Of a DNA stretch of 64,000 nt, positions 8,530-17,576 are shown piece by piece. Made by a program: the position numbers and the translations under genes. The stretch's first letter is position 1, and every line of letters begins with the position of its first letter. The DNA is taken from NCBI GenBank assembly GCA_016714465.1, contig JADKDT010000006.1:121204-185203 (forward strand), in the 5' to 3' direction. The notes beneath the pieces were generated by a model. The model was not told the DNA's origin. It was given only the letters and a program-made list of their open reading frames with translations, and made no database searches. This stretch comes from Candidatus Brachythrix odensensis. GTDB lineage: Bacteria > Chloroflexota > Anaerolineae > J036 > Brachytrichaceae.

Positions 8530-8647
8530 CTACGTTTCTTAACAGAAGAAAGGAAGAAAAGGAAGTTGCGGAAGAAGGCGCCAACGATCAAAACTTCTTC
8601 CTTTCCCTCCCTTTCTTCCCTTCTTCTGTTGAAAATGAAAAACGTAG
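8530..8647. repeat. purine/pyrimidine inverted repeat, copy 2, between etfB and etfA
   Basis: An imperfect inverted repeat with outer arms CTACGTTT/AAACGTAG, then AACAGAAGAAAGGAAG on the left and CCCTTCTTCTGTT on the right. It shares the AACAGAAGAA / TTCTTCTGTT ends with 2532-2600. In the etf transcript it would form a long hairpin between the two subunit genes and could attenuate or stabilise one part. Confidence 0.7.
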
Positions 8648-8672
8648 CTGAACAAGTACTGCGGAACATACC

Positions 8673-9653
8673 ATGAGCAACGACATCTTCGTCTGGATTG
8701 AACATAGCGAAAACCAGGCCGACTCGATCGCCTGGGAGGCCATGACCGCCGCCGACGGCCTCGCTGCCGGCACGGGCGGCGCGGTCCGAGCCATCGTGGC
8801 CGGGGCCAACACCCGCGCCCTGGCCGAGGCCGCCCTGCGCCGCGGGGCCGCCAGCGTCTTCGCCGCCGACGACGCCAGCCTGGCCGGCTTCCGGCTCGAG
8901 GCCGCCGGCGCCCTCGTCGCCGGCCTGATCACCGCCCACACCCCGGCCGCCTTTGTGGCCGGGGCCAGCCTGCGCGGGCTCGAGCTCAGCGCCTGGGTGG
9001 CCGCCCGCTGCGGCGCGCCCCTGGCCGCGGATGTCACCGACCTCAGCGTCGCCAAGGGCGCCATCATCGCTCTGCGCCCAACGCTCGCGGGTAACGTCGT
9101 GTCCAAGGTCACCCTGCCCGGCCCCGGCACCCGCGTGATCAGCGTGCGCAAACGGCTCTTCCCCGCCGCGGCCGAAACCGCGTCCAGCGGTGACATCGTG
9201 TCAGTACCCGCCGCGCTGGCCGAGGACGCCATCGGCACCAAAATCGTCAGTTTTGAGCCCGCCGCCGCCCAGATCGCGCTCGGTGACGCGCGGGTCGTCG
9301 TGTCGGGCGGGCGGGCCGTGGGCGGGCCGGATGGCTTCAAACCCATCCGCGATCTGGCCGAAGCCGTCGGCGGCGCGCTCGGGGCCAGCCGAGCCGCCGT
9401 GGACGCCGGTTGGATTCCGTACGCCCATCAAGTCGGTCAGACCGGCAAGACCGTCCAGCCTGATCTGTATATCGCCTGCGGCATCTCGGGCGCCATCCAG
9501 CATCTGGCCGGGATGAAGACTTCCAAGACCATCGTCGCCATCAACAAGGATCCCGAGGCGCCGATCTTCAAATACGCCCGCTTCGGCCTCGTTGGCGATA
9601 TCTTCCAGATCGTCCCGGCCCTGGCCGCCGAGTTCCGCAAAAAACTAAACTAG
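8673..9653 (+). CDS. etfA: electron transfer flavoprotein, alpha subunit
   Basis: Large subunit of ETF; its C-terminal domain binds the FAD. It has 326 residues, the family length. N-terminal domain 1-190, then the FAD domain with VVVSGGRAVGGPDGF and the signature DLYIACGISGAIQHLAGM, followed by INKDPEAPIFKYARFGLVGD. ATG 8673 is used; no strong ribosome site is visible (ACTGCGGAAC upstream). It pairs with etfB just upstream. No ETF-quinone oxidoreductase or acyl-CoA dehydrogenase lies next to it in the window. Confidence 0.95.
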   Translation: MSNDIFVWIEHSENQADSIAWEAMTAADGLAAGTGGAVRAIVAGANTRALAEAALRRGAASVFAADDASLAGFRLEAAGALVAGLITAHTPAAFVAGASLRGLELSAWVAARCGAPLAADVTDLSVAKGAIIALRPTLAGNVVSKVTLPGPGTRVISVRKRLFPAAAETASSGDIVSVPAALAEDAIGTKIVSFEPAAAQIALGDARVVVSGGRAVGGPDGFKPIRDLAEAVGGALGASRAAVDAGWIPYAHQVGQTGKTVQPDLYIACGISGAIQHLAGMKTSKTIVAINKDPEAPIFKYARFGLVGDIFQIVPALAAEFRKKLN

Positions 9654-9703
9654 TGGAAAGCGACTGGGGCGTGGCCTCCGGCCACGCCCCAGTCGCTTTC
9701 CAC
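9653..9703 (+). terminator. 51-base perfect hairpin after etfA
   Basis: Arms of 23 bases (GTGGAAAGCGACTGGGG... and its complement) around the loop CTCCG, beginning within the etfA stop region. No U-tract follows. Confidence 0.65.
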
Positions 9704-9714
9704 AACTCCCCAGC

Positions 9715-9720
9715 TATAAT
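9715..9720 (+). promoter_or_regulatory. -10 element (TATAAT) for the BFN gene
   Basis: A perfect TATAAT 42 bases before the start of the bifunctional-nuclease gene, just after the etfA hairpin. A normal leader with GGAGGGACGAGGCA before the ATG follows. Confidence 0.5.
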
Positions 9721-9762
9721 CCCGCAAAACACACCCCAAGCGAGCGTTGGAGGGACGAGGCA

Positions 9763-10254
9763 ATGGTTGAAGTAAAAATCGAGAGCATCCGAGTGAGCCT
9801 GATGTCGCAGCATCGCGTCGTCATCCTGAAGGAGCTCGAGAGCAATCGTTACCTCCCGATCTGGATCGACCCGTATGTCGCCGATGCCATCACCATTCAC
9901 CTGCAGGAACAGCAGTCGCCCCGCCCCCTCACCCACGATCTCGCCCTGAAGATCGTCGATGAGCTTGGGGGCAAGGTCGACCGGATCATTGTCAGCGAAC
10001 TCAAGAACGACGTGTTCTATGCCAGCGTCATTCTCAAGGTCGGCGATAGAGAGATCGTCGTCGACGCGCGCCCGAGCGACGCCGTCGCCCTGGCGGTTCG
10101 CGCCGACTGCCCGATCTTTGTCGAGAATGAGGTGATGGACAAGGCCGGGGTCATCCCCGACGACGAAGACGAGTCCGTTAAAGACGAGGACCTCGGCGCG
10201 TTCAAGGACTTCCTCGGCGAGCTCAATCTCGACGATCTCGACAAGAATGAGTAA
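9763..10254 (+). CDS. bifunctional nuclease (BFN/DUF151) domain protein
   Basis: A 163-residue cytoplasmic protein of the DUF151/BFN family, some members of which cleave DNA and RNA in vitro. The domain spans residues 1-130: MVEVKIESIRVS, LPIWIDPYVADAITIHL, PLTHDLALKIVDELGG, VFYASVILKVGDREIVVDARPSDAVALAVR with the conserved DARPSDAVALA motif. An acidic tail (DDEDESVKDEDLG ... LDDLDKNE) follows. The ribosome site GGAGGGA sets the start at 9763. The cellular role in bacteria is not established. Confidence 0.92.
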   Translation: MVEVKIESIRVSLMSQHRVVILKELESNRYLPIWIDPYVADAITIHLQEQQSPRPLTHDLALKIVDELGGKVDRIIVSELKNDVFYASVILKVGDREIVVDARPSDAVALAVRADCPIFVENEVMDKAGVIPDDEDESVKDEDLGAFKDFLGELNLDDLDKNE

Positions 10255-10318
10255 GTGAGCGCATGATCGGTATGCTAGCCGGCGCGCCCGCCTCGCGGCG
10301 GCGCGCCGCTCCTTTTCC

Positions 10319-11803
10319 GTGCCAATTCTGATCGCGCTGAATGTCCTGGCCGCGCTCGTGCTCGGCGTGTACGCGTTGCACGAGGGCTTGCTCCTCGCCC
10401 TGTATGCGCGCCAGCGCTTGCGTCGCCGCCGTCTGGCCGCCCGGTCAGCCGGCCCTGTGCCCGAACCTCCTGCGGAGGCGCCATCGCGCACGGTGACCGT
10501 CCAGCTCCCGCTCTATAACGAGCGTTACGTGGCCGAGCGCATCATCGCGTCAGCCTGCGCCCTGGACTACCCGCGCGACCTGCTGCAGATTCAGGTCCTC
10601 GACGATTCGAGCGATGAGACCGCCGGCATCGCCCAGCGGGCCGTCGACGCCGCCCGGGCCCGCGGCCACAATATCTGCCTGATCCGCCGCGAAAATCGCA
10701 AAGGCTACAAGGCGGGAGCCCTGGCCAACGGTTTAACCACAGCCTCTGGGGACTTCATCGCCATCTTCGACGCCGATTTCATCCCCGAGCGCGACTTTCT
10801 GACCCGCCTGCTGAGTGGCCCCGCCAGCGCCTTTGCCGACCCGCGGGTCGGCTTTGTCCAGACCCGCTGGACCTACCTCAATCGCGACGAGCGGCCGGTG
10901 ACCCGGGCCCAGGCCATCATGCTCGATATGCACTTTGTCATCGAGCAACCGGCCCGTTCGGATGCCGGCCTGTTGATGAACTTCAATGGCTCGGGCGGCG
11001 TCTGGCGCCGCAGCGCCATCGATGACGCGGGTGGCTGGCAGTCGGACACCCTGAGCGAGGACCTCGACCTGTCCTACCGAGCCGAACTGCGCGGCTGGAC
11101 GGGCGTCTATTTTGCCGATCAACCCTCGCCCAGCGAAATTCCGCGCGACACGCTGGCCTTCAAACTGCAACAGGCCCGCTGGGCGCGGGGCAGCGCGCGC
11201 TGTGTGCGCAAGCTGGTCCCCCTGATCTGGGCCGCGCCCATCACCCTCCGCCGCAAACTCCTCGGCACGATCCACATCAGCGGCTACTTCATCCAGCCGA
11301 TGATCCTCGTGCTCGCCGTCACAAGCCCCTTGCTCGGGCTGTTGAGCGCCGGAGCCGGAGCCGCGCCGATCAGCGCCGCAAGCCTCATCGGTCTGCTCCC
11401 GCTCCTGTCGATGTTTGTCGCCCATCAGGCTCAGGGCCGCTCGGCGTTCGCTTTCCTGCGCGACCTGCCGGCTGTGGTCATGATCGGGATCGGATTGAGC
11501 CTTTCCAACAGCTTCGCCCTCATTGCCGGGCTGCTGGGCACCCACGCCGGCGAGTTCGCCCGCACCCCCAAGGCCGGCGCGCGCAGCCACGCTGCGACCC
11601 GCGGACGCTATGCCCTGCGGGCCGACTGGACCACCCTGATTGAACTCGTGGCCGGGGTTTCCCTGCTTGGCATCTCGGCCTACCTCGCCACCTCCGGGGC
11701 CTGGTCTGCGGCCGCGGGGGCGGCGTTGTATGGCTGCGGCTATAGCGTCACCGCCGCCAGCCAGCTTCGCCTGTCAACGACGTCCGCGCCGTCCCTGCGC
11801 TAA
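10319..11803 (+). CDS. family 2 glycosyltransferase (cellulose/mannan synthase-like), membrane
   Basis: Processive-type GT2 enzyme expected to polymerise or transfer sugars at the inner face of the membrane. It has 494 residues. One N-terminal helix (3-30), the GT-A domain (55-300) with DDSSDE at 95-100, DAD at 151-153, SEDLDLS (TED equivalent) at 246-252 and QQARW at 284-288, then four to six C-terminal helices (about 310-490). GTG 10319 is the first usable start and lacks a clear ribosome site. No partner such as a PilZ protein or outer-membrane component is adjacent, so the polymer is unknown. Confidence 0.88.
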   Translation: MPILIALNVLAALVLGVYALHEGLLLALYARQRLRRRRLAARSAGPVPEPPAEAPSRTVTVQLPLYNERYVAERIIASACALDYPRDLLQIQVLDDSSDETAGIAQRAVDAARARGHNICLIRRENRKGYKAGALANGLTTASGDFIAIFDADFIPERDFLTRLLSGPASAFADPRVGFVQTRWTYLNRDERPVTRAQAIMLDMHFVIEQPARSDAGLLMNFNGSGGVWRRSAIDDAGGWQSDTLSEDLDLSYRAELRGWTGVYFADQPSPSEIPRDTLAFKLQQARWARGSARCVRKLVPLIWAAPITLRRKLLGTIHISGYFIQPMILVLAVTSPLLGLLSAGAGAAPISAASLIGLLPLLSMFVAHQAQGRSAFAFLRDLPAVVMIGIGLSLSNSFALIAGLLGTHAGEFARTPKAGARSHAATRGRYALRADWTTLIELVAGVSLLGISAYLATSGAWSAAAGAALYGCGYSVTAASQLRLSTTSAPSLR

Positions 11804-11811
11804 CTCCCCTT

Positions 11812-11856
11812 CCAAGGCCGAACATCCCCGGCAGAGCCGGGGATGTTCGGCCTTGG
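11812..11856 (+). terminator. 45-base perfect hairpin after the GT2 gene
   Basis: Arms of 21 bases with inner core CCCCGGC-AGA-GCCGGGG, starting eight bases after the GT2 stop. No U-tract. Confidence 0.65.
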
Positions 11857-11979
11857 GTACCCTCAAATACAACGCTACGCTTGCGCCAGTACTCCTCATA
11901 CAGTCCACACCCAGACTGACACCCAGTTTAGGAATAGATGCGGCGCCGGATTGGGCCGCGTGAAGGATGGAGGACATTC

Positions 11980-13839
11980 ATGAGCAAGATCATTGGAATC
12001 GACCTGGGCACGACCAACAGCGTGGTCGCGGTACTCGAAGGTGGAAGCCCGACCGTCATCGCCACCGCCGAGGGTAGCAATTTGCTGCCGTCCGTGGTCG
12101 CCTTCAACAAGAACGGCGAGCGCATCGTCGGCCAACCCGCCAAACGCCAGGGCGTCGTCAACGCCGAGAACACGGTTTTCTCGATCAAGCGATTCATGGG
12201 ACGCAAGCTGGACGAGGTGGAGGCCGAGCGCAAGCGGATGCCCTTTGCGATCATCGCCGGCCAGGCCGGGGATGCGCGCGTGCGCTTGCCCAACGCAAAC
12301 AACAAAGTCTTCACCCCCCAGGAGATCAGCGCCATGATCCTGGCCAAGCTGAAGACCGATGCCGAAGCGTATCTGGGCGAACCGGTCACCCAGGCGGTCA
12401 TCACCGTGCCCGCCTACTTCAACGACTCGCAGCGCCAGGCCACCAAGGACGCCGGCCAGATCGCCGGTCTCGAAGTGCTGCGCATCATCAATGAGCCCAC
12501 CGCCGCGGCCCTGGCGTACGGGCTGGACAAGAAGAAGAACGAGACCATTCTGGTCTTCGACCTGGGCGGCGGCACCTTTGACGTGTCGGTGCTCGAAGTC
12601 GGCGACGGCGTGGTGGAGGTCAAGTCGACCAGCGGCGACACCCACCTCGGCGGCGACGATTGGGATGCCGTCATCATGGACTGGCTCGTGGCGGAGTTCA
12701 AGAAGGAACAGGGGATCGATCTGAGCCAGGATCGGCAGGCGCTGCAACGCCTCCGGGAGGCGTCGGAGAAGGCAAAGATCGAGCTCTCATCCCTGCTCGA
12801 GACCGAGATCAACCTGCCCTACGTGACCGCCGACGCGAGCGGACCGCGGCATCTGCTGCTCAAGCTCTCGCGAGCCCGCTTTGAACAAATGAGCGATAGC
12901 TTGCTGAAGCGCCTGCGCGGGCCCGTCGAACAAGCGTTGAAGGACGCCGGGCTCAAAGTCAGCGATCTGCACGAGGTCGTGCTGGTCGGCGGCGCCACCC
13001 GCATGCCGATGGCTCAGCAGACCGTGCGCGAGTTGACCGGGGGCAAGGAACCCAACAAGAGCGTCAATCCCGACGAAGTCGTCGCGATCGGGGCCGCCAT
13101 CCAGGCCGGCGTGCTCGGCGGCGAGGTCAAGGACGTGGTCCTCCTCGACGTCACGCCGCTTAGCCTGGGCGTCGAAACCATGGGCGGTGTCATGACCCGC
13201 CTGATCGAGCGCAACACGACCGTGCCCGTCCGCAAGAGCGAAGTCTTCAGCACGGCCGAGGACACCCAGACCGCCGTCGACATCAAGGTCTTCCAGGGCG
13301 AGCGGCCCATGTCGGCTGACAACATGCTGCTCGGGCAGTTCCGACTCGAAGGCATCCCGCCGGCCCCGCGCGGCCTGCCCCAGGTCGAGGTCACCTTCGA
13401 CATCGACGCGAACGGCATTCTCAGCGTCACGGCCAAAGACAAGGCCACCGGCAAGGAGCAGCGGATCAGCATCACGGCCAGCACCAACCTGAACAAACAG
13501 GACGTGGAGCGGATGGTGCAGGAAGCGACCCGCAACGCCACCCAGGATGCGCGCCGCAAGGAAGTCGCCGACGCGCGCAACACGGCCGACAACACGATCT
13601 ACACAGCCGAGAAGTCGCTCAAGGAGCTCGGCGAGAAGGTCAGCGGCGCGGACCGCGGCGCAATCGAAGCACAGATCAATGATTTGCGCGAGGCGATCAA
13701 GACCGACGATCTAGCCCGCATTCAGAAAGGCACGGAAACTCTGCAGAGCGCCAGCGCGGCGGTCTACAAGGCCGAACCTGAATTGCCGCCCGAGCCAAAG
13801 GACGACGGCGTGGTCGAAGGCGAATTCCGCCAAGTCTAG
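11980..13839 (+). CDS. dnaK: molecular chaperone DnaK (Hsp70)
   Basis: ATP-dependent cytoplasmic chaperone. It has 619 residues. The N-terminal ATPase has IIGIDLGTTNSVVAV, the AYFNDSQRQATKDAG loop, IINEPTAAALAYGLDKK and VFDLGGGTFDVSVL. The substrate domain starts after VLLDVTPLSLGVETMGG, and the tail ends EPKDDGVVEGEFRQV. ATG 11980 is fixed by GGAGG eight bases upstream; an in-frame upstream ATG at 11938 is not supported. grpE, dnaJ and hrcA are not adjacent, and no CIRCE repeat is visible in the 120 bases upstream. Confidence 0.97.
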   Translation: MSKIIGIDLGTTNSVVAVLEGGSPTVIATAEGSNLLPSVVAFNKNGERIVGQPAKRQGVVNAENTVFSIKRFMGRKLDEVEAERKRMPFAIIAGQAGDARVRLPNANNKVFTPQEISAMILAKLKTDAEAYLGEPVTQAVITVPAYFNDSQRQATKDAGQIAGLEVLRIINEPTAAALAYGLDKKKNETILVFDLGGGTFDVSVLEVGDGVVEVKSTSGDTHLGGDDWDAVIMDWLVAEFKKEQGIDLSQDRQALQRLREASEKAKIELSSLLETEINLPYVTADASGPRHLLLKLSRARFEQMSDSLLKRLRGPVEQALKDAGLKVSDLHEVVLVGGATRMPMAQQTVRELTGGKEPNKSVNPDEVVAIGAAIQAGVLGGEVKDVVLLDVTPLSLGVETMGGVMTRLIERNTTVPVRKSEVFSTAEDTQTAVDIKVFQGERPMSADNMLLGQFRLEGIPPAPRGLPQVEVTFDIDANGILSVTAKDKATGKEQRISITASTNLNKQDVERMVQEATRNATQDARRKEVADARNTADNTIYTAEKSLKELGEKVSGADRGAIEAQINDLREAIKTDDLARIQKGTETLQSASAAVYKAEPELPPEPKDDGVVEGEFRQV

Positions 13840-13843
13840 GCAG

Positions 13844-13898
13844 CATGAACGAATAACACCTCCCCCGGCAGAGCCGGGGGAGGTGTTATTCGTTCATG
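13844..13898. terminator. 55-base perfect hairpin shared by convergent dnaK and isomerase genes
   Basis: Arms of 26 bases around the AGA loop, with core TCCCCCGGC/GCCGGGGGA. It includes the stop codon of the minus-strand gene, so it can end transcription from both sides. Confidence 0.7.
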
Positions 13899-14964
13899 TT
13901 GCTTGGGCAAGGAAATCTTTCAGCCGATCCATGGCCGGCACCGTCCCATAGATCGCCGGATCGATCCCGGCGATGAGGGCGGTGTAGTAGGCGCACCAGT
14001 CGCCATACGCGACCAGCGAGAACGCCTGGGCCAACTTCGACTGGCCCCGCGCGCGCACACTGTCGATGTTCATCCCCGCCTCAAGCATCAAGGTCGCCGT
14101 CGCCGCGTGGCGCAGGGCGATGCGCGGGTGCTCGTCGACCGCGCGCAGGCTCACGGCCATGACGTTTTGCCACTTGGCGCCCAGTGTGTCCAAAATCATC
14201 ATCCCGCCGTGGTTGAACTCAGGCAGCTCCTCCCACACGGCCAGCATCTTGGCCGTGCTGTTGATCTGAATCTTCCACCAGCGCGCGACCGGCGCAAGAT
14301 GCCCGCCTGCAAGCAGGATCGGCACACGGGTCATGAATTGCCCGGCCAATCGCTTGCAACTGCTGCGCATCACCGGCACGTTCGGCCCAAGCATGCGGTT
14401 GGACTCCTCGACGATGGCGCAAGCTTCCTCGGCCTCCGCGGCCGTATCGGGAAGTATGCCGAGCGCCGTGAGCGCGCCCACAACGGCCAGCCCGGCCAAA
14501 CCCGTCGTGGCAGAGTACCGCCCGCCCGGCCCGCAGGACGCCAGGGGCAGACCAAGCTCGGCCGCTTTTCCGGCAATGTATCCGCCGTTGGACAGCGCCA
14601 CAACCCGGCAGCCGCGCAGCAGCGCCTCCTCGAAACACGCAACAACCTCCTCGCTGTTGCCCGAGTGCGACACCACGATGACCACGTCTTCCGCGCCCCG
14701 CGCCCAGGCCGGCAGGTCGTAGCCGCGGATGACGTTTGTCGGCGCGCGAATCGCGCCGTCAAACGCGCCCAGAGCGATTTCGGCGCCGATCGCCGAATCG
14801 CCCATGCCGGCAATGGTCAGGCTGCGAATCGGCCGAGCGTCCAGCATCAGCGCCCGGGCGGCCGCATAGGCCTCTCGCATCTGGCGCGGCACATCGGCAA
14901 TGCTGTCGCGGATGCGGGTCGGGTCGCCTGTCTCATAGGTTTCGGGAAGATCGAGGTCAAGCAT
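13894..14964 (-). CDS. bifunctional phosphoglucose/phosphomannose isomerase (SIS domains)
   Basis: Interconverts glucose-6-P or mannose-6-P with fructose-6-P in the cytoplasm. It has 356 residues with two SIS folds: MGDSAIGAEIALGAFDG and VVSHSGNSEEVVACFEEAL (SIS 1), GPGGRYSATTGLAGL, then a C-terminal half with WKIQINSTAKMLAVWEELPEFNHG, the conserved EL.EFNHN-like active-site region, and LAQAFSLVAYGDWCAYYTALIAGIDP. The ATG at 14964 is chosen; the longer frame to 15027 would begin inside the hairpin 14987-15025 and is rejected. It is transcribed after the GDPD gene but separated from it by that hairpin. Confidence 0.88.
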   Translation of the reverse strand: MLDLDLPETYETGDPTRIRDSIADVPRQMREAYAAARALMLDARPIRSLTIAGMGDSAIGAEIALGAFDGAIRAPTNVIRGYDLPAWARGAEDVVIVVSHSGNSEEVVACFEEALLRGCRVVALSNGGYIAGKAAELGLPLASCGPGGRYSATTGLAGLAVVGALTALGILPDTAAEAEEACAIVEESNRMLGPNVPVMRSSCKRLAGQFMTRVPILLAGGHLAPVARWWKIQINSTAKMLAVWEELPEFNHGGMMILDTLGAKWQNVMAVSLRAVDEHPRIALRHAATATLMLEAGMNIDSVRARGQSKLAQAFSLVAYGDWCAYYTALIAGIDPAIYGTVPAMDRLKDFLAQAT

Positions 14965-14986
14965 GATTTTTCCGTGGAAAACCCCC

Positions 14987-15025
14987 GGCGTTGAGATGCC
15001 CGGCGGCGCCGGGCATCTCAACGCC
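14987..15025 (-). terminator. hairpin after the GDPD gene
   Basis: 39 bases: two 18-base arms (GGCGTTGAGATGCCCGGC and complement) around GGC, immediately after the GDPD stop. Confidence 0.65.
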
Positions 15026-15027
15026 AA

Positions 15028-15960
15028 CTACGGGTTTTGTGGAGAACGCTGCAACAGGTCGACCAGTCGTTGCGGATAGTCGGTGTTGATCCCATCGACA
15101 CCCAGGCCGATGATCCGGGCCATCTGCCCGGGTTCGTTGATCGTCCAGGGTTGTACAGCAAGCCCGCGGTTGCGCGCCCCGGCCATGAACTGGGGCGTCA
15201 GCACGGTCAGCCCGCTGAAGGTCTCAGGCACCTGCAACGATTGGTAATTTGGGGTGTAGATGTAAGTCAGGCCGATCGTGTTCAGGGCAAAGAACAGGGT
15301 GACTTCATCCTGGGTGGCGCTGGTCGCAACCTCCGGGCAGGCGGCTCGGAAGGCATTCATGTTCTCCTGACGGAAACTGCTCACCAATACCTTGTCCTGC
15401 ATCCCGTATTTACGGATGAGGGCGCAGAAAGGGCCGGCGATCTCAACCGGGGTCTGTTTGATCTCAATTCCAAAACGCGTGTCGGGCCAGCGCTGGAAGA
15501 GCGACTCGAGCGTCGGCGCGACGAGACCCTGGCCGCGGAAGGGGAAGGTCTTGCCCTCATCCAGGCTGAAGCGATGCGCCGCGTCGAGGCGTTGCAGCTC
15601 CGCCAGGGTCATATCCCGGATCACGCCCGTGCCATTGGTCGTGCGATCAACCGTTTGGTCATGCATCAGCACCAGCGCGCCATCCCGGGTGAGGTGCATG
15701 TCGGCGTCAAGAACTTCTGCGCCCAGCGCCGCCGAGCGCTCGAATCCCAGCATCGTGTTGCTTGGCCAGACGCCCTCGCCGCCCTGGTGGGAAATCACCA
15801 GAATACGCCGATCCCCCGGGCGGCTGGCAAACCAGGGGTGTGGCGCGGCCGGCCGGGCGGTGAGGGCAAGAACAGCGTAGAGAGCGCCCAGTCCAACGAG
15901 CGCGACGAGCAGAACGCGCGGCGCCCGGCGCGGGCGTTTTGGCGGGATCGATGAAGCCAT
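15028..15960 (-). CDS. glycerophosphodiester phosphodiesterase, membrane-anchored
   Basis: Hydrolyses glycerophosphodiesters to glycerol-3-phosphate and an alcohol. It has 310 residues: an N-terminal signal anchor (about 15-36, VLLVALVGLGALYAVLAL), then the GDPD barrel beginning ILVISHQGGEGVWPSNTMLGF, EVLDADMHLTRDGALVLMHDQTVDRTTNGTG with catalytic Glu/Asp and His, and ending VQPWTINEPGQMARIIGLGVDGINTDYP. The usual HRG is HQG here. ATG 15960 lies 26 bases after the DUF4173 stop, so the two genes probably form an operon. Confidence 0.9.
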   Translation of the reverse strand: MASSIPPKRPRRAPRVLLVALVGLGALYAVLALTARPAAPHPWFASRPGDRRILVISHQGGEGVWPSNTMLGFERSAALGAEVLDADMHLTRDGALVLMHDQTVDRTTNGTGVIRDMTLAELQRLDAAHRFSLDEGKTFPFRGQGLVAPTLESLFQRWPDTRFGIEIKQTPVEIAGPFCALIRKYGMQDKVLVSSFRQENMNAFRAACPEVATSATQDEVTLFFALNTIGLTYIYTPNYQSLQVPETFSGLTVLTPQFMAGARNRGLAVQPWTINEPGQMARIIGLGVDGINTDYPQRLVDLLQRSPQNP

Positions 15961-15986
15961 GCCGCGATTGTACGGGCCGGACCGCG

Positions 15987-17561
15987 CTACTTTGGCGGAC
16001 ATTCGAGCGCGGGCATGGATCCGACAGCATGCACGGCCTGCCAGCGGCTGAAGTGGAAGGAACGCCAGTCCGTTGTCACCCAACCCCGCGCCGACGCGAC
16101 CAGCGCATCCCGGATATAGCACGCATCCTGGGCCGGCAGGGTGGCCATGGCATTGATCAAGGCTGGCGCGGCATCGGCGCTCAGGCGCACCGCATAGAAG
16201 GCGTCAAAGGGGCGCTCCGGATTGCGCGCCACAGGTGTTACGGCCGTGGGGGCCGGGATGGCCTTTGGCGCGGCCAGGAGCGAGCGCGAGGCATTGACCT
16301 GCACGATCAGCGCATCGGGATTCAAAAGGGTCAAAACAACGATGGCGGCCAGCCCTGCCGCCAGGGCGCCAAAGGCAAACTCAGGCCGGCGGCCGCGCAC
16401 AACGGTGACGGCATACCAAACAAAGACCGCGGCCAGCCATAACATGAAAGCCGTGGTGTAGATCCGCAACTCGGTCAATCCATAGACCTGGGTGTAGAGG
16501 TTCATCCGCTGCAACGCCGATGCCATGATGACGAAGAGCAGCCCGATGAGCAGCAGGCTGAGCGCGCGCAACCAGCGCGTCCGCTCCGGGCGGGTCAGCC
16601 AGTCCGCGGCCAATAGCGTGGGCAGGGTCAGGGCTGCCACGGCGACTAGCTCAAAGAAGCCGCGCCGGGCGTAGTCGGCATACGCATCGAGCCCGGGCGT
16701 CTGCCCGATCGGCGCCAGGCTGAAGAGGTAACGCAACTGAAAGGCGACAAAGGTCGCGAACATCAGGTTGAACAGGCCAAGCGCGACGACGGCTTCGATG
16801 GCGCCAACCTGGAAGATGGGCTTGAGATTGAGATTGGACCGGTCCTCCTGGCGGCTGCCCGGCCACGGCCGGCCGAAGAGCTGCTTGAGCAGGCCAAACG
16901 CCATCCAGGCAATGATGGCGAACCAGATTGCATCACGGAGGAAGCCGGACAGATCCCATTTGAACAGCCTGGAGAGCAGGGCCCCAAAGTCAGGGTCGGC
17001 CGCGGCGAAAAGCGCGCCAAAGATGAGCAGCATCGGCAGGGCGATGAGCGCACCCAGGCCCGCCCGCAGGACCAGCAGCGGCGCGCGCTTGAGACGCGCG
17101 CCGGACCATGAAACACCGGTGGCGAGGGGGATGATCGCACCGTAGCTCGCGCCAAGCGAGGCGGCCAGCCCGGCTGCCGCATAGTCACTGACACCGGCCA
17201 CGCGGATCTGACCGGCCCGGGCGCGGTAGACGATCAGGGCCAACAGAATGGCCGCGGCAAGCAGGTTCAGCGCCCGCAGCGTATCCGAATCGCGGAAGAC
17301 ATAGGCCACCGCGAAGAAGGCCAGCGGCAAAATCAGCCAGCGCCCGCCACCGGTCAGGTTGACCCGGTTGACCCGCCACACCACGACAACGGCGGCGCAG
17401 GCAAGGCCCATGAACAGGCTGAAGCCAATGCCCCAGCCCCGGGCCTGGAGCAGCCATGAACCCAGCACACCCAGCGCCAGCGCGCCGGCCAGGAGATGGG
17501 TGACGAGACGACTGTGCGGCTGCTGGGGGACGCTCGGGGACGCCGGTTGGGGAGTGTTCAT
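15987..17561 (-). CDS. DUF4173/DUF4153 polytopic membrane protein
   Basis: A 524-residue protein with about 12 membrane helices and a soluble C-terminal part (about 430-524) containing NPERPFDAFYAVRLSADAAP. The segment DAYADYARRGFFELVAVAALTLP is the hallmark of the DUF4153/DUF4173 family. The function is unknown. ATG 17561 is preceded by a TAGCAT hexamer nine bases upstream and no ribosome site, fitting a leaderless start. It heads a probable two-gene operon with the GDPD gene. Confidence 0.82.
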   Translation of the reverse strand: MNTPQPASPSVPQQPHSRLVTHLLAGALALGVLGSWLLQARGWGIGFSLFMGLACAAVVVVWRVNRVNLTGGGRWLILPLAFFAVAYVFRDSDTLRALNLLAAAILLALIVYRARAGQIRVAGVSDYAAAGLAASLGASYGAIIPLATGVSWSGARLKRAPLLVLRAGLGALIALPMLLIFGALFAAADPDFGALLSRLFKWDLSGFLRDAIWFAIIAWMAFGLLKQLFGRPWPGSRQEDRSNLNLKPIFQVGAIEAVVALGLFNLMFATFVAFQLRYLFSLAPIGQTPGLDAYADYARRGFFELVAVAALTLPTLLAADWLTRPERTRWLRALSLLLIGLLFVIMASALQRMNLYTQVYGLTELRIYTTAFMLWLAAVFVWYAVTVVRGRRPEFAFGALAAGLAAIVVLTLLNPDALIVQVNASRSLLAAPKAIPAPTAVTPVARNPERPFDAFYAVRLSADAAPALINAMATLPAQDACYIRDALVASARGWVTTDWRSFHFSRWQAVHAVGSMPALECPPK

Positions 17562-17576
17562 CAATTGACGATGCTA

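Noticed and set aside
9568..10491. Long open frame of 307 codons on the minus strand
   Set aside because: Antisense shadow of etfA, the BFN gene and GT2; low-complexity Arg/Ala composition typical of GC-rich shadow frames.
11938..11979. Upstream ATG extending dnaK by 14 residues
   Set aside because: The extension does not resemble DnaK N-termini, and the GGAGG site is placed for ATG 11980.
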